64,000 bases of DNA, from assembly GCF_000407505.1 (NCBI RefSeq), contig NZ_ASWE01000001.1, positions 865,324-929,323 on the forward strand, in the 5' to 3' direction. Below the pieces are notes generated by a model. That model saw only the letters and a list, made by a program, of their open reading frames with translations. It did not search any database and was not told the origin of the DNA. This document shows, piece by piece, positions 1 to 8,924 of this stretch. The stretch comes from Enterococcus phoeniculicola ATCC BAA-412. GTDB taxonomy: Bacteria > Bacillota > Bacilli > Lactobacillales > Enterococcaceae. The translations under genes were made by a program, and so were the position numbers. Within the stretch, counting starts at the first letter, position 1. Each line of letters starts with the position of its first letter.

Positions 1-73
1 TTTATTTTCTGGACAATAGAAATGACCAAATGAAAATATTAAGGTAAAATAAAGAAGAAGTGGAGGTCAGACA

Positions 74-748
74 ATGGCTAAAATTATGATAGTAGAAGAT
101 GAGGCGGTCATTCGCCAACTATTAATGGAAGAATTGGAAAAATGGAAGTTTACCAGCTTTGGGACCACTGATTTTAATCATGTTTTTGAAGATTTTGAAA
201 AAGAAGAACCACAACTGATATTATTAGATATCAATCTGCCTGTATTTGATGGGTATTACTGGTGTCAAAAAATTCGTGAAGTGTCCAAAGTACCGATTAT
301 CTTTATTTCAAGTAGAAACACAAACATGGATATGATTATGGCGATGAATATGGGAGCAGATGATTTTGTTACTAAGCCATTTCAGATTGATGTCCTGATT
401 GCAAAAATCAATGCACTATTGCGCCGTTCGTATAACTATGCGGAAAATAATAGTGAAACGATGACTCATAATGGAATTACGCTAAATGTTGACAATGGCA
501 GTATGGAAATTAATGGAGAGATGATTAATCTCAGCAAGAATGAATATCGTTTATTATATATCTTAATGAAGCAGCACGGTAAAATTTTAACAAGAGAAAA
601 ATTGTTGCGTGCATTGTGGGATGATGAACGCTTTGTAGATGACAACACCCTAACTGTGAATATCAATCGGTTACGGAAAAAGATTCAACAGGCTGGGCTT
701 GATAATTATATTGAGACAAAGGTTGGACAAGGCTATATCGTCCCTTAG
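74..748 (+). CDS. OmpR-family response regulator (BceR/SapR-like)
   Basis: DNA-binding response regulator of 224 residues: an N-terminal receiver domain (about 1-115) with acidic residues near 9-10, phospho-acceptor Asp52 in LLDINLP and the switch-side KPF motif, then an OmpR winged-helix domain (about 130-224, ending GQGYIVP). The start is set by GGAGG at 62-66, seven bases before the ATG. It is followed after 13 bases by the histidine kinase, so the two form an operon. The short-membrane kinase type and the receiver sequence suggest the bacitracin/antimicrobial-peptide sensing branch (BceR, SapR). No BceAB transporter adjoins it; one lies 40 kb downstream. The assignment to that branch is inference. 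Confidence 0.88.
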   Translation: MAKIMIVEDEAVIRQLLMEELEKWKFTSFGTTDFNHVFEDFEKEEPQLILLDINLPVFDGYYWCQKIREVSKVPIIFISSRNTNMDMIMAMNMGADDFVTKPFQIDVLIAKINALLRRSYNYAENNSETMTHNGITLNVDNGSMEINGEMINLSKNEYRLLYILMKQHGKILTREKLLRALWDDERFVDDNTLTVNINRLRKKIQQAGLDNYIETKVGQGYIVP

Positions 749-761
749 ATAAGGAGAACAA

Positions 762-1796
762 ATGACTGTCTGGAAATATATAAAAGATCAATGGTTATTG
801 TTGGTGGGGTGGCTATTTTTTGTGGCATTAACCGGGTTAGTGATGTGGTTAACTCCTGGGCTTTCAGTTGACTGGTCAATTATCGGCTATTTATTTTTAG
901 TTGAAGGGGTGCTGCTAGCTGTTTTTATGGCGGCACATTATGTATTGAAAAAAAACTGGTGGGATAAATTAACGATTACAGAAGAAACCTCTACACTCCA
1001 GAATTATTTAGAGGGCGCGGATACACAGGAAGAACTACTGGTTCAAGATTATATTAATCAATTGATACATGAGCATCAGGAAGTTATGCAATCAGCTATC
1101 AGTAATCAACAAGATCAAAAAGATTATATCGATTCTTGGGTGCATGAGATCAAAGTTCCTCTGGCTGCAACGCAGTTAATTGTTCATTCGATTGAATATG
1201 ATATTGATGATAGCAAATTTATGCTGCTGGAAAATGAGCTGTCCAAGATCGACGAATATGTGGAGCAGGTATTGTATTATGCACGTTTAGATAGCTTTTC
1301 AAGAGATTATCTTATTCGTGAATATTCCTTAAAAGCACTTATTCAACCCGTTATGAGAAGTCAGGCAAACTATTTTATTCAAAAAAATATCCACTATTCA
1401 TTCGTTGGAGAAGATCAGACTGTCTTGACAGATGGGAAATGGGTGGCATTTATTTTTCGTCAGATTTTGAGTAATGCAATTAAATACACGCCAAAAAATG
1501 GAGAAATTGTGGTGAGCATCACTAAACGAGGAAAGGGCATTACGCTTTCTCTAAAAGATACAGGGATTGGTATTCCTAAAGAGGATATACGGCGAATTTT
1601 TGATAAAGGATTCACTGGTGAAAATGGGCGTCTGAGTGAAGAGCATTCTACTGGATTAGGCTTGTACTTAGCTAAAAGTCTTGCAGAAAAACTTGGTATA
1701 GAGCTAAGTGTTTCTTCCATTGAAAAAGAAGGGACAACGATGACTCTTTTCTTTCCAGCGCTGACCTTTTATTCCAAAGAGACCGATGACATGTGA
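762..1796 (+). CDS. Intramembrane-sensing histidine kinase (BceS/SapS-like)
   Basis: Sensor kinase of 344 residues. Two closely spaced membrane segments (about 13-31 and 40-62) with almost no extracellular loop define the intramembrane-sensing class. The phospho-acceptor is His128 in HEIKVPL, and the C-terminal ATPase domain shows the N box (ILSNAIKYTP) and G boxes (DTGIGIP, TGLGLYL). AAGGAG precedes the ATG. Kinases of this class detect cell-wall-active peptides through a BceAB transporter rather than directly. It would phosphorylate the regulator encoded just upstream. A terminator hairpin follows. Confidence 0.88.
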   Translation: MTVWKYIKDQWLLLVGWLFFVALTGLVMWLTPGLSVDWSIIGYLFLVEGVLLAVFMAAHYVLKKNWWDKLTITEETSTLQNYLEGADTQEELLVQDYINQLIHEHQEVMQSAISNQQDQKDYIDSWVHEIKVPLAATQLIVHSIEYDIDDSKFMLLENELSKIDEYVEQVLYYARLDSFSRDYLIREYSLKALIQPVMRSQANYFIQKNIHYSFVGEDQTVLTDGKWVAFIFRQILSNAIKYTPKNGEIVVSITKRGKGITLSLKDTGIGIPKEDIRRIFDKGFTGENGRLSEEHSTGLGLYLAKSLAEKLGIELSVSSIEKEGTTMTLFFPALTFYSKETDDM

Positions 1797-1859
1797 AAAT
1801 GATGAGGTTGTAACCGATATTTTAACAAGAAAATAAATAAAATAACTTTCGAAATGTGA

Positions 1860-1889
1860 GAAAACCGTGAAAATCGCGGTTTTTTTCTT
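1860..1889 (+). terminator. Intrinsic terminator after the two-component operon
   Basis: A stem of AAAACCGTG against CGCGGTTTT (one T-G wobble) with a short A-rich loop is followed by a T run. It closes the operon ending at 1796. Confidence 0.8.
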
Positions 1890-1893
1890 GTAT

Positions 1894-1908
1894 AGCGAAC
1901 GTTTTCAT
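1894..1908 (-). promoter_or_regulatory. Candidate cre site (CcpA box) upstream of the sugar permease
   Basis: Read on the minus strand this is ATGAAAACGTTCGCT, which matches every fixed position of the cre consensus WTGNAANCGNWNNCW. It lies about 47 bases before the start of the GlcU-like transporter gene, so carbon catabolite control of that gene is likely. The match is seen in the sequence; CcpA binding is inference. Confidence 0.65.
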
Positions 1909-1954
1909 TGATAAACTCAGTGCTTGTATTGAAAATGATAGAATGGAGAACAAG

Positions 1955-2821
1955 ATGGATATATTAATTGCATTAGTCCCAATGTTTGCATGGGGAAGTA
2001 TTGGATTGGTTAGTGGAAAAATTGGTGGAGATGCGAATCAGCAAACTCTAGGAATGACAATCGGCGCCTTTTTGTTTTCTATAGTAACTATTTTTGTGTT
2101 GCAGCCAACAGTTACTATTTGGGTGATCGTGATTGGCTTTTTATCTGGAGTATTTTGGAGTATCGGTCAAAATGGACAGTTTCACGGAATGAAACATTTG
2201 GGTGTTTCTGTTGGGCTTCCCCTTTCTACAGGGATGCAACTCATTTTGAATACCGTTGCAGGAGCTGTATTTTTTCATGAGTGGACAAAGAGTAAAGATT
2301 ATTTCATGGGCATTCTTGCATTAATTTTTTTAGTCACAGGGGCTTATTTGACTGCAAGACAGGATGATAACAGCCAACCGAAAACAAATCAAAAGATGTT
2401 AAACTTTAGTAAAGGCTTTCGTGCACTTATTTTTTCAACGATTGGATATGGTTCTTATACTATTTTAATTACTTGGGCAAAACTTGATCCTGCAGCTGTC
2501 ATTTTACCCCAGAGTATTGGTATGTTGGCAGGAGCAAGTGCCTTTGCATTTAAAAAAGTTGAAGTGAATCAGTTTGTTTGGAAAAACATGATTTGCGGTC
2601 TTTTATGGGGTGCAGGAAATGTTTGTATGCTTCTAACGCTTCAAAAAGTGGGGCTGGCGGTCAGCTTCTCTTTATCTCAAATGGGGATTATTATTTCAAC
2701 ATTGGGAGGAATTTTTATCTTAGGAGAAACAAAAACGAGAAAAGAAATGACCTACGTAATTCTTGGTTGCCTTTTAGTGATTCTTGGTGGTATTCTTTTA
2801 GGGTATATGAAAACGGCTTAG
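1955..2821 (+). CDS. GRP-family sugar uptake permease (GlcU-like)
   Basis: Integral membrane protein of 288 residues with about ten hydrophobic segments in two similar halves, as in the glucose/ribose porter (GRP) family. The opening MDILIALVPMFAWGSIG and the central SIGQNGQFHGMKHLGVS are typical of GlcU and RbsU proteins, which import glucose or ribose by proton symport. The ATG at 1955 is preferred over 1943 because GGAG (1945-1948) is correctly spaced for it and the resulting length fits the family. A near-perfect cre site lies upstream. Glucose or ribose cannot be distinguished by eye. Confidence 0.8.
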   Translation: MDILIALVPMFAWGSIGLVSGKIGGDANQQTLGMTIGAFLFSIVTIFVLQPTVTIWVIVIGFLSGVFWSIGQNGQFHGMKHLGVSVGLPLSTGMQLILNTVAGAVFFHEWTKSKDYFMGILALIFLVTGAYLTARQDDNSQPKTNQKMLNFSKGFRALIFSTIGYGSYTILITWAKLDPAAVILPQSIGMLAGASAFAFKKVEVNQFVWKNMICGLLWGAGNVCMLLTLQKVGLAVSFSLSQMGIIISTLGGIFILGETKTRKEMTYVILGCLLVILGGILLGYMKTA

Positions 2822-2851
2822 CTGAAGTCGAAGAATCGGTTGGAGGATAGA

Positions 2852-4234
2852 ATGGATATTTTTCGAAAAAAGACGATTGAACGAAGTCCACTGAGTGGCA
2901 TGAAAAAAGAGTTAAAAACTAGAGATTTAATCATGTTGGGGATTGGCGCAATTATTGGAACGGGAATTTTTGTTGTAACGGGCGTTGCTGCTGCAGATAA
3001 TGCAGGTCCTGCGCTGACCGTTTCATTTGTCTGCGCCGCGCTAGTTGTAATTCTTTCCGGTTTATCTTTTGCTGAATTTGCTTCAAGAATTCCTGTACTA
3101 GGCGGACCTTACGCTTATATTTATGTAGTGTTTGGAGAAGCTGCTGCTTGGATGACAGGCTGGTTTCTTATCTGCGAATGTTTCTTAGCAATTTCTTCCG
3201 TTGCTTCTGGTTGGTCAGGCTATCTGCAGGGATTTCTAAGCAGTGTAGGCATTCATCTTCCAACGGCGCTAACTGCTGCGTACAATGCAGAAAACGGCAC
3301 GTATGTTGATTTAATTGCTGTGTTAGTTGTTATCTGTGTAACATATTGGGTTTCCCTTGAAGCAAAAACAGCTTTGCGTTTAAATAACTTAATGGTTTAT
3401 GTGAAGTTTGGGATTATTTTGCTGTTTATTGTGTTTGGTTTGTTTTTTATTAAACCAGGCAATTGGCAACCGTTTATGCCAAAAGGTTTTTCAGGTGTGT
3501 TAGATGGAGCTGCTATTGTGTTCTTTGCATTCTTAGGGTTTGATTCAGTAGCAATGGCGGCTGAAGAGGTAAAAGACCCTCAAAAAGACGTGCCAAAAGG
3601 AATCATCGGCTCAATTCTTATCTCAACGATACTTTATATCGTTGTTACGTTAATTTTGACAGGGATTGTTCCCTTTGATCAATTAAATGTAAAAGATCCT
3701 GTTGCCTTTGCTATGCGCTATGTGAACCATGGAATTGTCGGCTCGATCATTTCTGTAGGGGCAATCTTAACTTTGCTGACAGTAACGATCTCGATGATGT
3801 ATTCGTTGGCCCGTCTGCTATATGCAATTAGTAAGGATGGCTTGCTACCTAAGTTTATGAATAAGCTGGATGAAAAGCGACGCACACCTAAAAATGCGAC
3901 GTATGTTGCAGGAGTGGTAGCAATGATTTTTGCGGGTGTATTTCCCCTAAACTTACTGGCTGAATTTACCAATATTGTTGCACTGATGTATTTAATTATG
4001 GTGTCATTAGGGATTTTGAAGTTAAGAAAAATGGAAGGAATGCCTAAAAAAGGAGAGTTTAAAGTTCCTTGGGTACCATTTCTTCCACTTGTTTCCATCT
4101 TAACCTGTATTTTCTTAATGTTGCGGCTGAATACAGCAACATGGATTGTATTTTTGATTTCAATTGTTGTTGGGTTAGCTATTTATTTTGGCTATGGCTA
4201 TAGACATAGCGTATACGAAAGAAAAGAAGGATAG
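2852..4234 (+). CDS. APC-family amino-acid permease (YfnA/CAT-like)
   Basis: Transporter of 460 residues with about 12 membrane segments. The N-terminal cytoplasmic stretch leads into GIGAIIGTGIFVVTG, the APC-superfamily TM1 motif, and FFAFLGFDSVAMAAEEVKDPQKDVP is the conserved TM6 and following loop of the cationic amino acid transporter-like subgroup. GGAGG at 2842-2846 supports ATG 2852 rather than the TTG at 2840. It starts 30 bases after the GlcU-like gene and may be cotranscribed. Substrate unknown. Confidence 0.85.
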   Translation: MDIFRKKTIERSPLSGMKKELKTRDLIMLGIGAIIGTGIFVVTGVAAADNAGPALTVSFVCAALVVILSGLSFAEFASRIPVLGGPYAYIYVVFGEAAAWMTGWFLICECFLAISSVASGWSGYLQGFLSSVGIHLPTALTAAYNAENGTYVDLIAVLVVICVTYWVSLEAKTALRLNNLMVYVKFGIILLFIVFGLFFIKPGNWQPFMPKGFSGVLDGAAIVFFAFLGFDSVAMAAEEVKDPQKDVPKGIIGSILISTILYIVVTLILTGIVPFDQLNVKDPVAFAMRYVNHGIVGSIISVGAILTLLTVTISMMYSLARLLYAISKDGLLPKFMNKLDEKRRTPKNATYVAGVVAMIFAGVFPLNLLAEFTNIVALMYLIMVSLGILKLRKMEGMPKKGEFKVPWVPFLPLVSILTCIFLMLRLNTATWIVFLISIVVGLAIYFGYGYRHSVYERKEG

Positions 4235-4286
4235 TCACTAGTATAGCGTTTTTCGTCAACTGCTTTTGATAAAGAGCAGAGCAAAT

Positions 4287-4334
4287 AAAAAACCGTCACA
4301 GAGAACGATTACTCGTTTTTCTGTGGCGGTTTTA
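4287..4334. terminator. Bidirectional terminator between convergent genes
   Basis: A long imperfect stem (AAAACCG and CACAGA on the left, TCTGTG and CGGTTTT on the right) separates the permease gene (plus) from telA (minus). A runs on the left and T runs on the right allow termination in both directions. Confidence 0.75.
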
Positions 4335-4344
4335 CTGTCTATGT

Positions 4345-5538
4345 TTATTGTGTTAATTCTAACAGCTTTTGTTTTAAATCTTCTTCCATATGTCCTAATT
4401 CAATTTCAGCGGCACGTCGTTTTTCCGTACCTTCTTTTTGGATACGTAAAGTTTCTTGAATTGTTTCGACTAAATCATTTTGTGTCTGTTGTAACGTTTC
4501 AATATCTACAATGCCACGTTCATTTTCTTTGGCTGTTTCAATCGCAGAGATTTTCAGCATTTCAGAATTTTTCTTCAACAGGTCATTCGTTGTTTCAGAT
4601 ACTTGTCGTTGTGCGGTAACTGCATCTTTTTGACGTAATAGGGTTAAAGCAATGACCACCTGATTTTTCCATAATGGAATAGCAGTATTGACAGATGCTT
4701 GAATTTTTTCTGCTAAAGCCTGGTTTGTATTTTGAATCAAACGAATTTGTGGTGCTTGTTGAATCGTAATTTGACGAGCTAACCGTAAATCGTGTGTACG
4801 CTTATCAAGACGATCTAAGAATTGTGAATAGTCATTGACCATTTGAACGTCCATTTGTTCTTGTGTTTCTTCAGCCTTTTTGATTGCTTCAGGAATGATG
4901 GTTGTCTGTAATTCCTCCATCTTTAATTCTCCAGCAGCAATATAAATGTTTAATGCATCAAAATAATCTTTATTTTTTTGATAAAGCTGTTCCAGCATTA
5001 AGTTATCTTTTAAAAGACCATCTTTTTCTTTATCCAGTTTTACTGCAATTTTATCAATTTGTGCTCCAATTTTTTGATATTTAGCGGTGACTTCATAAAT
5101 TGACTGTTTTACTTTTCCGAAAACGCGCATAAAGATATTTCCTTCTCCTGCACGTAATTCATCAGGATTAGCTTCTTGAAGACGATACATTAACTCCGTT
5201 AACGAATCACCAACAGGTCCAATGTCTTGTGCCTGCACATGATTTAACATTGATTGAGAAAACTCACCTAGTTTTGTCTGAGCAGCAGAACCATAGCTGA
5301 TAATTGATTGCGCATCAGTTGTATCAATTTTTGCTGCAAGTTCTTTAGCTTGAGCTTGTCTTTCCGCAGGCAGCTTGTCAATAAGTCGTGGTGCTACTTG
5401 CTGTTCTTTTAATGCAGAAATCTCCGTCTCCTGTGTAGCTGTTAATGAGTCTACAGGTGTTGAAAAGGGATTGTTTAACAAATCCTCTAATGTATCGTTA
5501 ACTGGTGTAACATCTTTTACTTGTTTTGAATCATCCAT
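4345..5538 (-). CDS. telA: TelA-family toxic anion resistance protein
   Basis: Soluble, largely alpha-helical protein of 397 residues, rich in coiled-coil heptads. It fits the TelA family (tellurite and other toxic-anion resistance; also linked to tolerance of cell-envelope stress), in which proteins are around 370-400 residues. The start is placed at MDDSKQ because AGGAGG sits at the right distance on the minus strand; an upstream in-frame TTG would add 12 residues without a good site. It lies downstream of an xpaC-like gene, the usual partner, but a hairpin separates the two. The biochemical function of the family is unclear. Confidence 0.85.
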   Translation of the reverse strand: MDDSKQVKDVTPVNDTLEDLLNNPFSTPVDSLTATQETEISALKEQQVAPRLIDKLPAERQAQAKELAAKIDTTDAQSIISYGSAAQTKLGEFSQSMLNHVQAQDIGPVGDSLTELMYRLQEANPDELRAGEGNIFMRVFGKVKQSIYEVTAKYQKIGAQIDKIAVKLDKEKDGLLKDNLMLEQLYQKNKDYFDALNIYIAAGELKMEELQTTIIPEAIKKAEETQEQMDVQMVNDYSQFLDRLDKRTHDLRLARQITIQQAPQIRLIQNTNQALAEKIQASVNTAIPLWKNQVVIALTLLRQKDAVTAQRQVSETTNDLLKKNSEMLKISAIETAKENERGIVDIETLQQTQNDLVETIQETLRIQKEGTEKRRAAEIELGHMEEDLKQKLLELTQ

Positions 5539-5577
5539 AAACGTTCCTCCTAATACAATCGTTCCTTTTTTCAAAAA

Positions 5578-5597
5578 AATCTAGCCGAGGCTAGATT
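5578..5597 (-). terminator. Hairpin between xpaC-like gene and telA
   Basis: A perfect CTAGCC/GGCTAG stem with a two-base loop lies just past the xpaC-like stop codon, and on the minus strand runs into seven T residues. It looks like an intrinsic terminator placed inside the presumed xpaC-telA operon, which would lower telA relative to xpaC or leave telA to its own promoter. Confidence 0.6.
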
Positions 5598-5602
5598 CTC
5601 TT

Positions 5603-6259
5603 TTATAATCCATTATCTCGCTTTAAGCTTTGTTTGGCAACGGTTAATTCAACATCTAGCTCTTCTAGGTCGTCTTCAACAAATTTCTGATAGTCTTGAG
5701 CAATAAGTGCAGCCACTTGATCAATGATTTGAGCACTTTCCTCAAGTTTTTCATAAGTTTGTTTGTTTTTTAACTCATGATTGTTGATTTCAATATATTT
5801 ATTCGTTAAATCAACCATATTTGGCAGATGTGTATATAAAAAGTGACTAGCAGAATGTAATTTCGTTGGATCTTTTGTCAATTCCTTAAACAAAGCTTTA
5901 GAAGCTTTTACTGTATTTTGACGAAGATCGATGGCTTTTAATTTCGCTGTACCATTCATATTTTCTTGTAACTTTACAATATGTTGTTTTGCATGATTCA
6001 TAGTGTTGCGAAAGAGCTCAATTTCACTGTTGCTCATGCCAAGTTGTGCATAATGAGATTCTTTTTCTTTTGTTAGTATGGGTAGGCTTTCTTCTACAGG
6101 CCCTTTTTTATTTCGAAACACAATAGAGGTGAAGAGTAGTAACCCAATGAGTAGAAATAAACCGAATATAACTGGACGTCCTAACGGAATAACCAAAAAT
6201 AGGATCAATGTGAGCCCCACCAAAAGAATCACTTTACGAGATGTTTTCTTTTTTTTCAT
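5603..6259 (-). CDS. XpaC-like membrane protein
   Basis: Protein of 218 residues: a lysine-rich N-terminus, two adjacent hydrophobic segments (about 10-50) and a helical cytoplasmic C-terminal domain (about 75-218). The domain order and the pairing with telA match XpaC, the 5-bromo-4-chloroindolyl phosphate hydrolysis family protein. A strong AGGAGGG ribosome site precedes the ATG. Its role is not established in the family; the link to TelA suggests envelope or toxic-anion stress. Confidence 0.75.
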   Translation of the reverse strand: MKKKKTSRKVILLVGLTLILFLVIPLGRPVIFGLFLLIGLLLFTSIVFRNKKGPVEESLPILTKEKESHYAQLGMSNSEIELFRNTMNHAKQHIVKLQENMNGTAKLKAIDLRQNTVKASKALFKELTKDPTKLHSASHFLYTHLPNMVDLTNKYIEINNHELKNKQTYEKLEESAQIIDQVAALIAQDYQKFVEDDLEELDVELTVAKQSLKRDNGL

Positions 6260-6486
6260 TTAAATTCCCTCCTATCCCGAAGATTGGGATACATTGTACG
6301 TTTTTTGCTAACGTATTTGTCTTAACTACAAGACTATTTTAGCACAGTTTGATTAAGAAAGAGTATCGGACTAAAGATGGATTTTTGGAATTTAGGGAAT
6401 TTATAAGAATTGACCGATTCCTTTAAAGAAAAATTGAAAAAGTTTCTAGAAACAGGTATGATAGCAAAGAAAGTTAGGTGAAGAGT

Positions 6487-7047
6487 ATGCGACAATTTGA
6501 AGAGTTTGAAGAAAAAACAATTGCACGCAAAAATATTTTTAAAGGACATGTTATTGAAGTAGTCGTTGATGACGTTCTATTACCTGATGGGAAAACAGCT
6601 ACGCGCGAATTAGTTTTGCACAAGGGCGCTGTCGGAATTATTCCAATCACAAATGAAGGGAAAATTCTTTTAGTTAAACAATTTAGAAAGCCTTTAGAGA
6701 AGGTAATCTTAGAAATTCCAGCAGGGAAAATTGACCCGGGTGAAGAAACAATGCCTGAAAAGACTGCAAGAAGGGAACTAGAGGAAGAAACAGGATTTCA
6801 AGCGGACACATGGACATATGTTTCCTCGATGTATCTTTCACCGGGATTTTCAAATGAGAAAATGTATATGTATTATGCTGAAAAATTAGCCCGCGTAGAA
6901 AATCCGCTAGCTCAAGATGATGATGAAGTACTTGAATTGTATGAGCTGACGCTTCAAGAAGCAAAGGCCGAGATTGAAAAAGGTACAATCTGTGATTCAA
7001 AAACACTTTACGCTATTCAATACTGGGAGCTACAGCTAGTCAAATAA
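6487..7047 (+). CDS. nudF: ADP-ribose pyrophosphatase (Nudix hydrolase)
   Basis: Enzyme of 186 residues that hydrolyses ADP-ribose to AMP and ribose 5-phosphate. The Nudix box runs from about Gly80 to Phe104 (EIPAGKIDPGEE followed by RELEEETGF). Between the first Glu and the REL segment it carries two residues (Thr-Met) more than the canonical seven-residue spacing. The ATG at 6487 is chosen because AGGTGA lies correctly upstream; a GTG at 6478 is also in frame. It heads a run of nudF, a small membrane protein, mtnN and pncA, all except the second acting in nucleotide or NAD salvage. Confidence 0.88.
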   Translation: MRQFEEFEEKTIARKNIFKGHVIEVVVDDVLLPDGKTATRELVLHKGAVGIIPITNEGKILLVKQFRKPLEKVILEIPAGKIDPGEETMPEKTARRELEEETGFQADTWTYVSSMYLSPGFSNEKMYMYYAEKLARVENPLAQDDDEVLELYELTLQEAKAEIEKGTICDSKTLYAIQYWELQLVK

Positions 7048-7074
7048 TCAATGAAGTAAGGGAGTGTAAGAGAT

Positions 7075-7371
7075 ATGGGGAATGGTCCCTTAGTCACTCG
7101 TTCTGAATTACGGAAAAGACGTGCAGAAGAAGAAGACGTTTTGGAAAAGCAGAACAAACAACAAATGAAGCAAGCAAAAAAAGAGTACAATCAACAAGAA
7201 AAAGAAATTTCTAGCTTTTATCGAAAAGAGCAAAAAAAAGCAAAGCCTATAACAAAGACACGTTCAGGCGAACAGACTAAAATGCGCGAACGAAATAAAT
7301 TTTTGAATAAATCGATACTAATCGTTGGTGTGTTGTTGATCGTGGTTATTTTAATGGTTATCTACTTATAA
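7075..7371 (+). CDS. Small charged protein with one C-terminal membrane segment
   Basis: Protein of 98 residues that I do not recognise by name. Residues 8-75 are very rich in Lys, Glu, Gln and Arg and are probably a coiled coil; residues 79-97 form one hydrophobic segment (SILIVGVLLIVVILMVIYL), so the protein is tail-anchored with the charged part in the cytoplasm. It lies 27 bases after nudF and 16 before mtnN, in an apparent operon. A similar small membrane protein often sits between these genes in lactic acid bacteria; its function is unknown. Confidence 0.7.
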   Translation: MGNGPLVTRSELRKRRAEEEDVLEKQNKQQMKQAKKEYNQQEKEISSFYRKEQKKAKPITKTRSGEQTKMRERNKFLNKSILIVGVLLIVVILMVIYL

Positions 7372-7387
7372 GAAAGAGGCAAGTCAA

Positions 7388-8080
7388 ATGAAAATTGGGA
7401 TTATTGGTGCGATGGAACAAGAGGTCAAGATTTTAAGAGAAACAATGCAAGTGCCTGTTTCTTGGGAACGAGCGGGTGCACTGTTTGTTTCTGGAACAAT
7501 CGGCAAGCATGAAGTTATTGTGGTTCGTTCTGGAATCGGGAAAGTTCTTTCTTCTATTACAACTAGTTTACTGATTCAGCAATATGGTGTAAACATGGTG
7601 ATTAACACAGGTTCTGCTGGAGGAATTGGTGAAGGACTGCATGTAGGAGATTTAGTTATTTCAGAGAAACTAGCTTATTTTGATGTGGATGTTACAGGAT
7701 TTGGCTATGAACCTGGTCAATTGCCTGGGATGCCTTTATATTATGAAGCAAGCAGCTATTTGAAAGCAGAGATGGGCAAAGCTGCAAAAGCGACTAGCCA
7801 TAATGTGAGGGAAGGACTAATTGTGACAGGTGATAGCTTTATCAACTCTCCGGAAAAGATGGAGCAAATTTTGACACATTTTCCAGAGGCTCTTGCTTGT
7901 GAGATGGAAGGAGCTGCCATTGCTCAAACGGCGCAGCAGTTCAATATTCCTTTTCTTGTTGTTCGCGCAATTAGCGATACAGCGGATGAAGCCGCGACAC
8001 AAAGCTTTGATGCATTTATAGAAGAAGCGGGAAAACGATCTGCTGAAATGGTGATTGCTTTTGCAAAACATCTAGTATAG
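7388..8080 (+). CDS. mtnN: 5'-methylthioadenosine/S-adenosylhomocysteine nucleosidase
   Basis: Enzyme of 230 residues that cleaves adenine from methylthioadenosine and S-adenosylhomocysteine, feeding methyl recycling and the LuxS route. Family marks: GIIGAMEQEV at the N-terminus with the catalytic Glu, NTGSAGGIG, EMEGAAIAQ (purine/ribose binding) and RAISDTAD with the catalytic Asp near 197. Length is normal. It is third in the salvage operon, 11 bases before pncA. Confidence 0.93.
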   Translation: MKIGIIGAMEQEVKILRETMQVPVSWERAGALFVSGTIGKHEVIVVRSGIGKVLSSITTSLLIQQYGVNMVINTGSAGGIGEGLHVGDLVISEKLAYFDVDVTGFGYEPGQLPGMPLYYEASSYLKAEMGKAAKATSHNVREGLIVTGDSFINSPEKMEQILTHFPEALACEMEGAAIAQTAQQFNIPFLVVRAISDTADEAATQSFDAFIEEAGKRSAEMVIAFAKHLV

Positions 8081-8091
8081 GAGGCGTACAA

Positions 8092-8637
8092 ATGAAAGCT
8101 TTACTTTCGATTGATTACACCCATGACTTTGTCGCAACAGATGGAAAATTAACGACTGGAGATTCTGGTCAAGCTATTGAAGAAGCTCTTACAAAAGTAA
8201 CCCAATCCTTCATTGATTCTGGAGATTATGTTGTTTTTGCTATTGATGCGCATGATCCTATGGATACCTATCATCCTGAAAACCATCTTTTCCCAGCGCA
8301 TAATGTCATAGGGACTTCTGGAAGAGACTTGTTTGGATCTTTGTCTGCTATTTATGAGACGAATAAAGAAAATCCGCAAATTTATTGGATAGATAAACGT
8401 CATTATTCTGCATTTAGCGGGACGGACTTAGATATCCGTTTGAGAGAAAGAGGCATAAAGGAGCTTCATTTAACAGGCGTTTGCACTGACATCTGTGTGC
8501 TTCACACCGCAGTTGATGCTTATAACTTAGGGTATAAATTAGTGATTTATAAAGAAGCAGTCGCAAGCTTTGATCCAATGGGGCACAAGTGGGCTTTAAA
8601 ACATTTTAAGAATACATTGGGTGCAGAAATAAAATAA
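8092..8637 (+). CDS. pncA: Nicotinamidase (isochorismatase-fold cysteine hydrolase)
   Basis: Enzyme of 181 residues that deamidates nicotinamide to nicotinate for NAD salvage. The triad residues are visible as Asp8 (SIDYTHDF), Lys102 (DKRHYSAF) and Cys135 (GVCTDICVLHT). The metal-site stretch near residues 52-61 (DAHDPMDTYH) is also present. AGGAGG lies upstream. It is last in the nudF-mtnN-pncA run, so NAD and ADP-ribose breakdown products could be recycled together. A related cysteine hydrolase activity is possible but the residues fit PncA well. Confidence 0.87.
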   Translation: MKALLSIDYTHDFVATDGKLTTGDSGQAIEEALTKVTQSFIDSGDYVVFAIDAHDPMDTYHPENHLFPAHNVIGTSGRDLFGSLSAIYETNKENPQIYWIDKRHYSAFSGTDLDIRLRERGIKELHLTGVCTDICVLHTAVDAYNLGYKLVIYKEAVASFDPMGHKWALKHFKNTLGAEIK

Positions 8638-8656
8638 AAATTGAATCAAAATACTC

Positions 8657-8702
8657 AAAATGAGCGATTTTTCCAGAAAATGGGAGAGTCACTCATTTTT
8701 TT
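8657..8702 (+). terminator. Terminator after pncA
   Basis: AAAATGAG pairs with CTCATTTT across a weakly structured loop and is followed by a T run, 20 bases after the pncA stop. It closes the salvage operon. Confidence 0.65.
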
Positions 8703-8870
8703 CATAAATACGAAGCGTGCTAAAAACTAACTAGATGGTTTTCTAACAGTCAAAGGATATACCTGAGGCTAATCGCTTGAATAGTAGACGGTGATTATTT
8801 TCTGAGAAGATGCAGAAAATAATGACTAGAGAGTGTGGAAACGAGTGGATAAATACCTTGTATAAATGAA

Positions 8871-8910
8871 AGCACCGCCATGAATGTGGCATTACATTCA
8901 TGACGGCGCT
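8871..8910 (-). terminator. Hairpin downstream of pepO
   Basis: A long stem built on CATGAATGT/ACATTCATG, extended by GC-rich flanks, begins 15 bases past the pepO stop on the minus strand. The T run on that side is weak. The remaining sequence from 8703 to 8870 shows no gene. Confidence 0.6.
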
Positions 8911-8924
8911 ATTTAACTATATGC

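Noticed and set aside
2578-2850. ORF of 90 residues inside the 3' end of the GlcU-like gene
   Set aside because: Frame-shifted shadow of the permease gene without its own ribosome site.
4266-4619. Plus-strand ORF of 117 residues at the telA 3' end
   Set aside because: It begins in the bidirectional terminator and runs antisense to telA; no ribosome site and biased composition. A shadow of telA.
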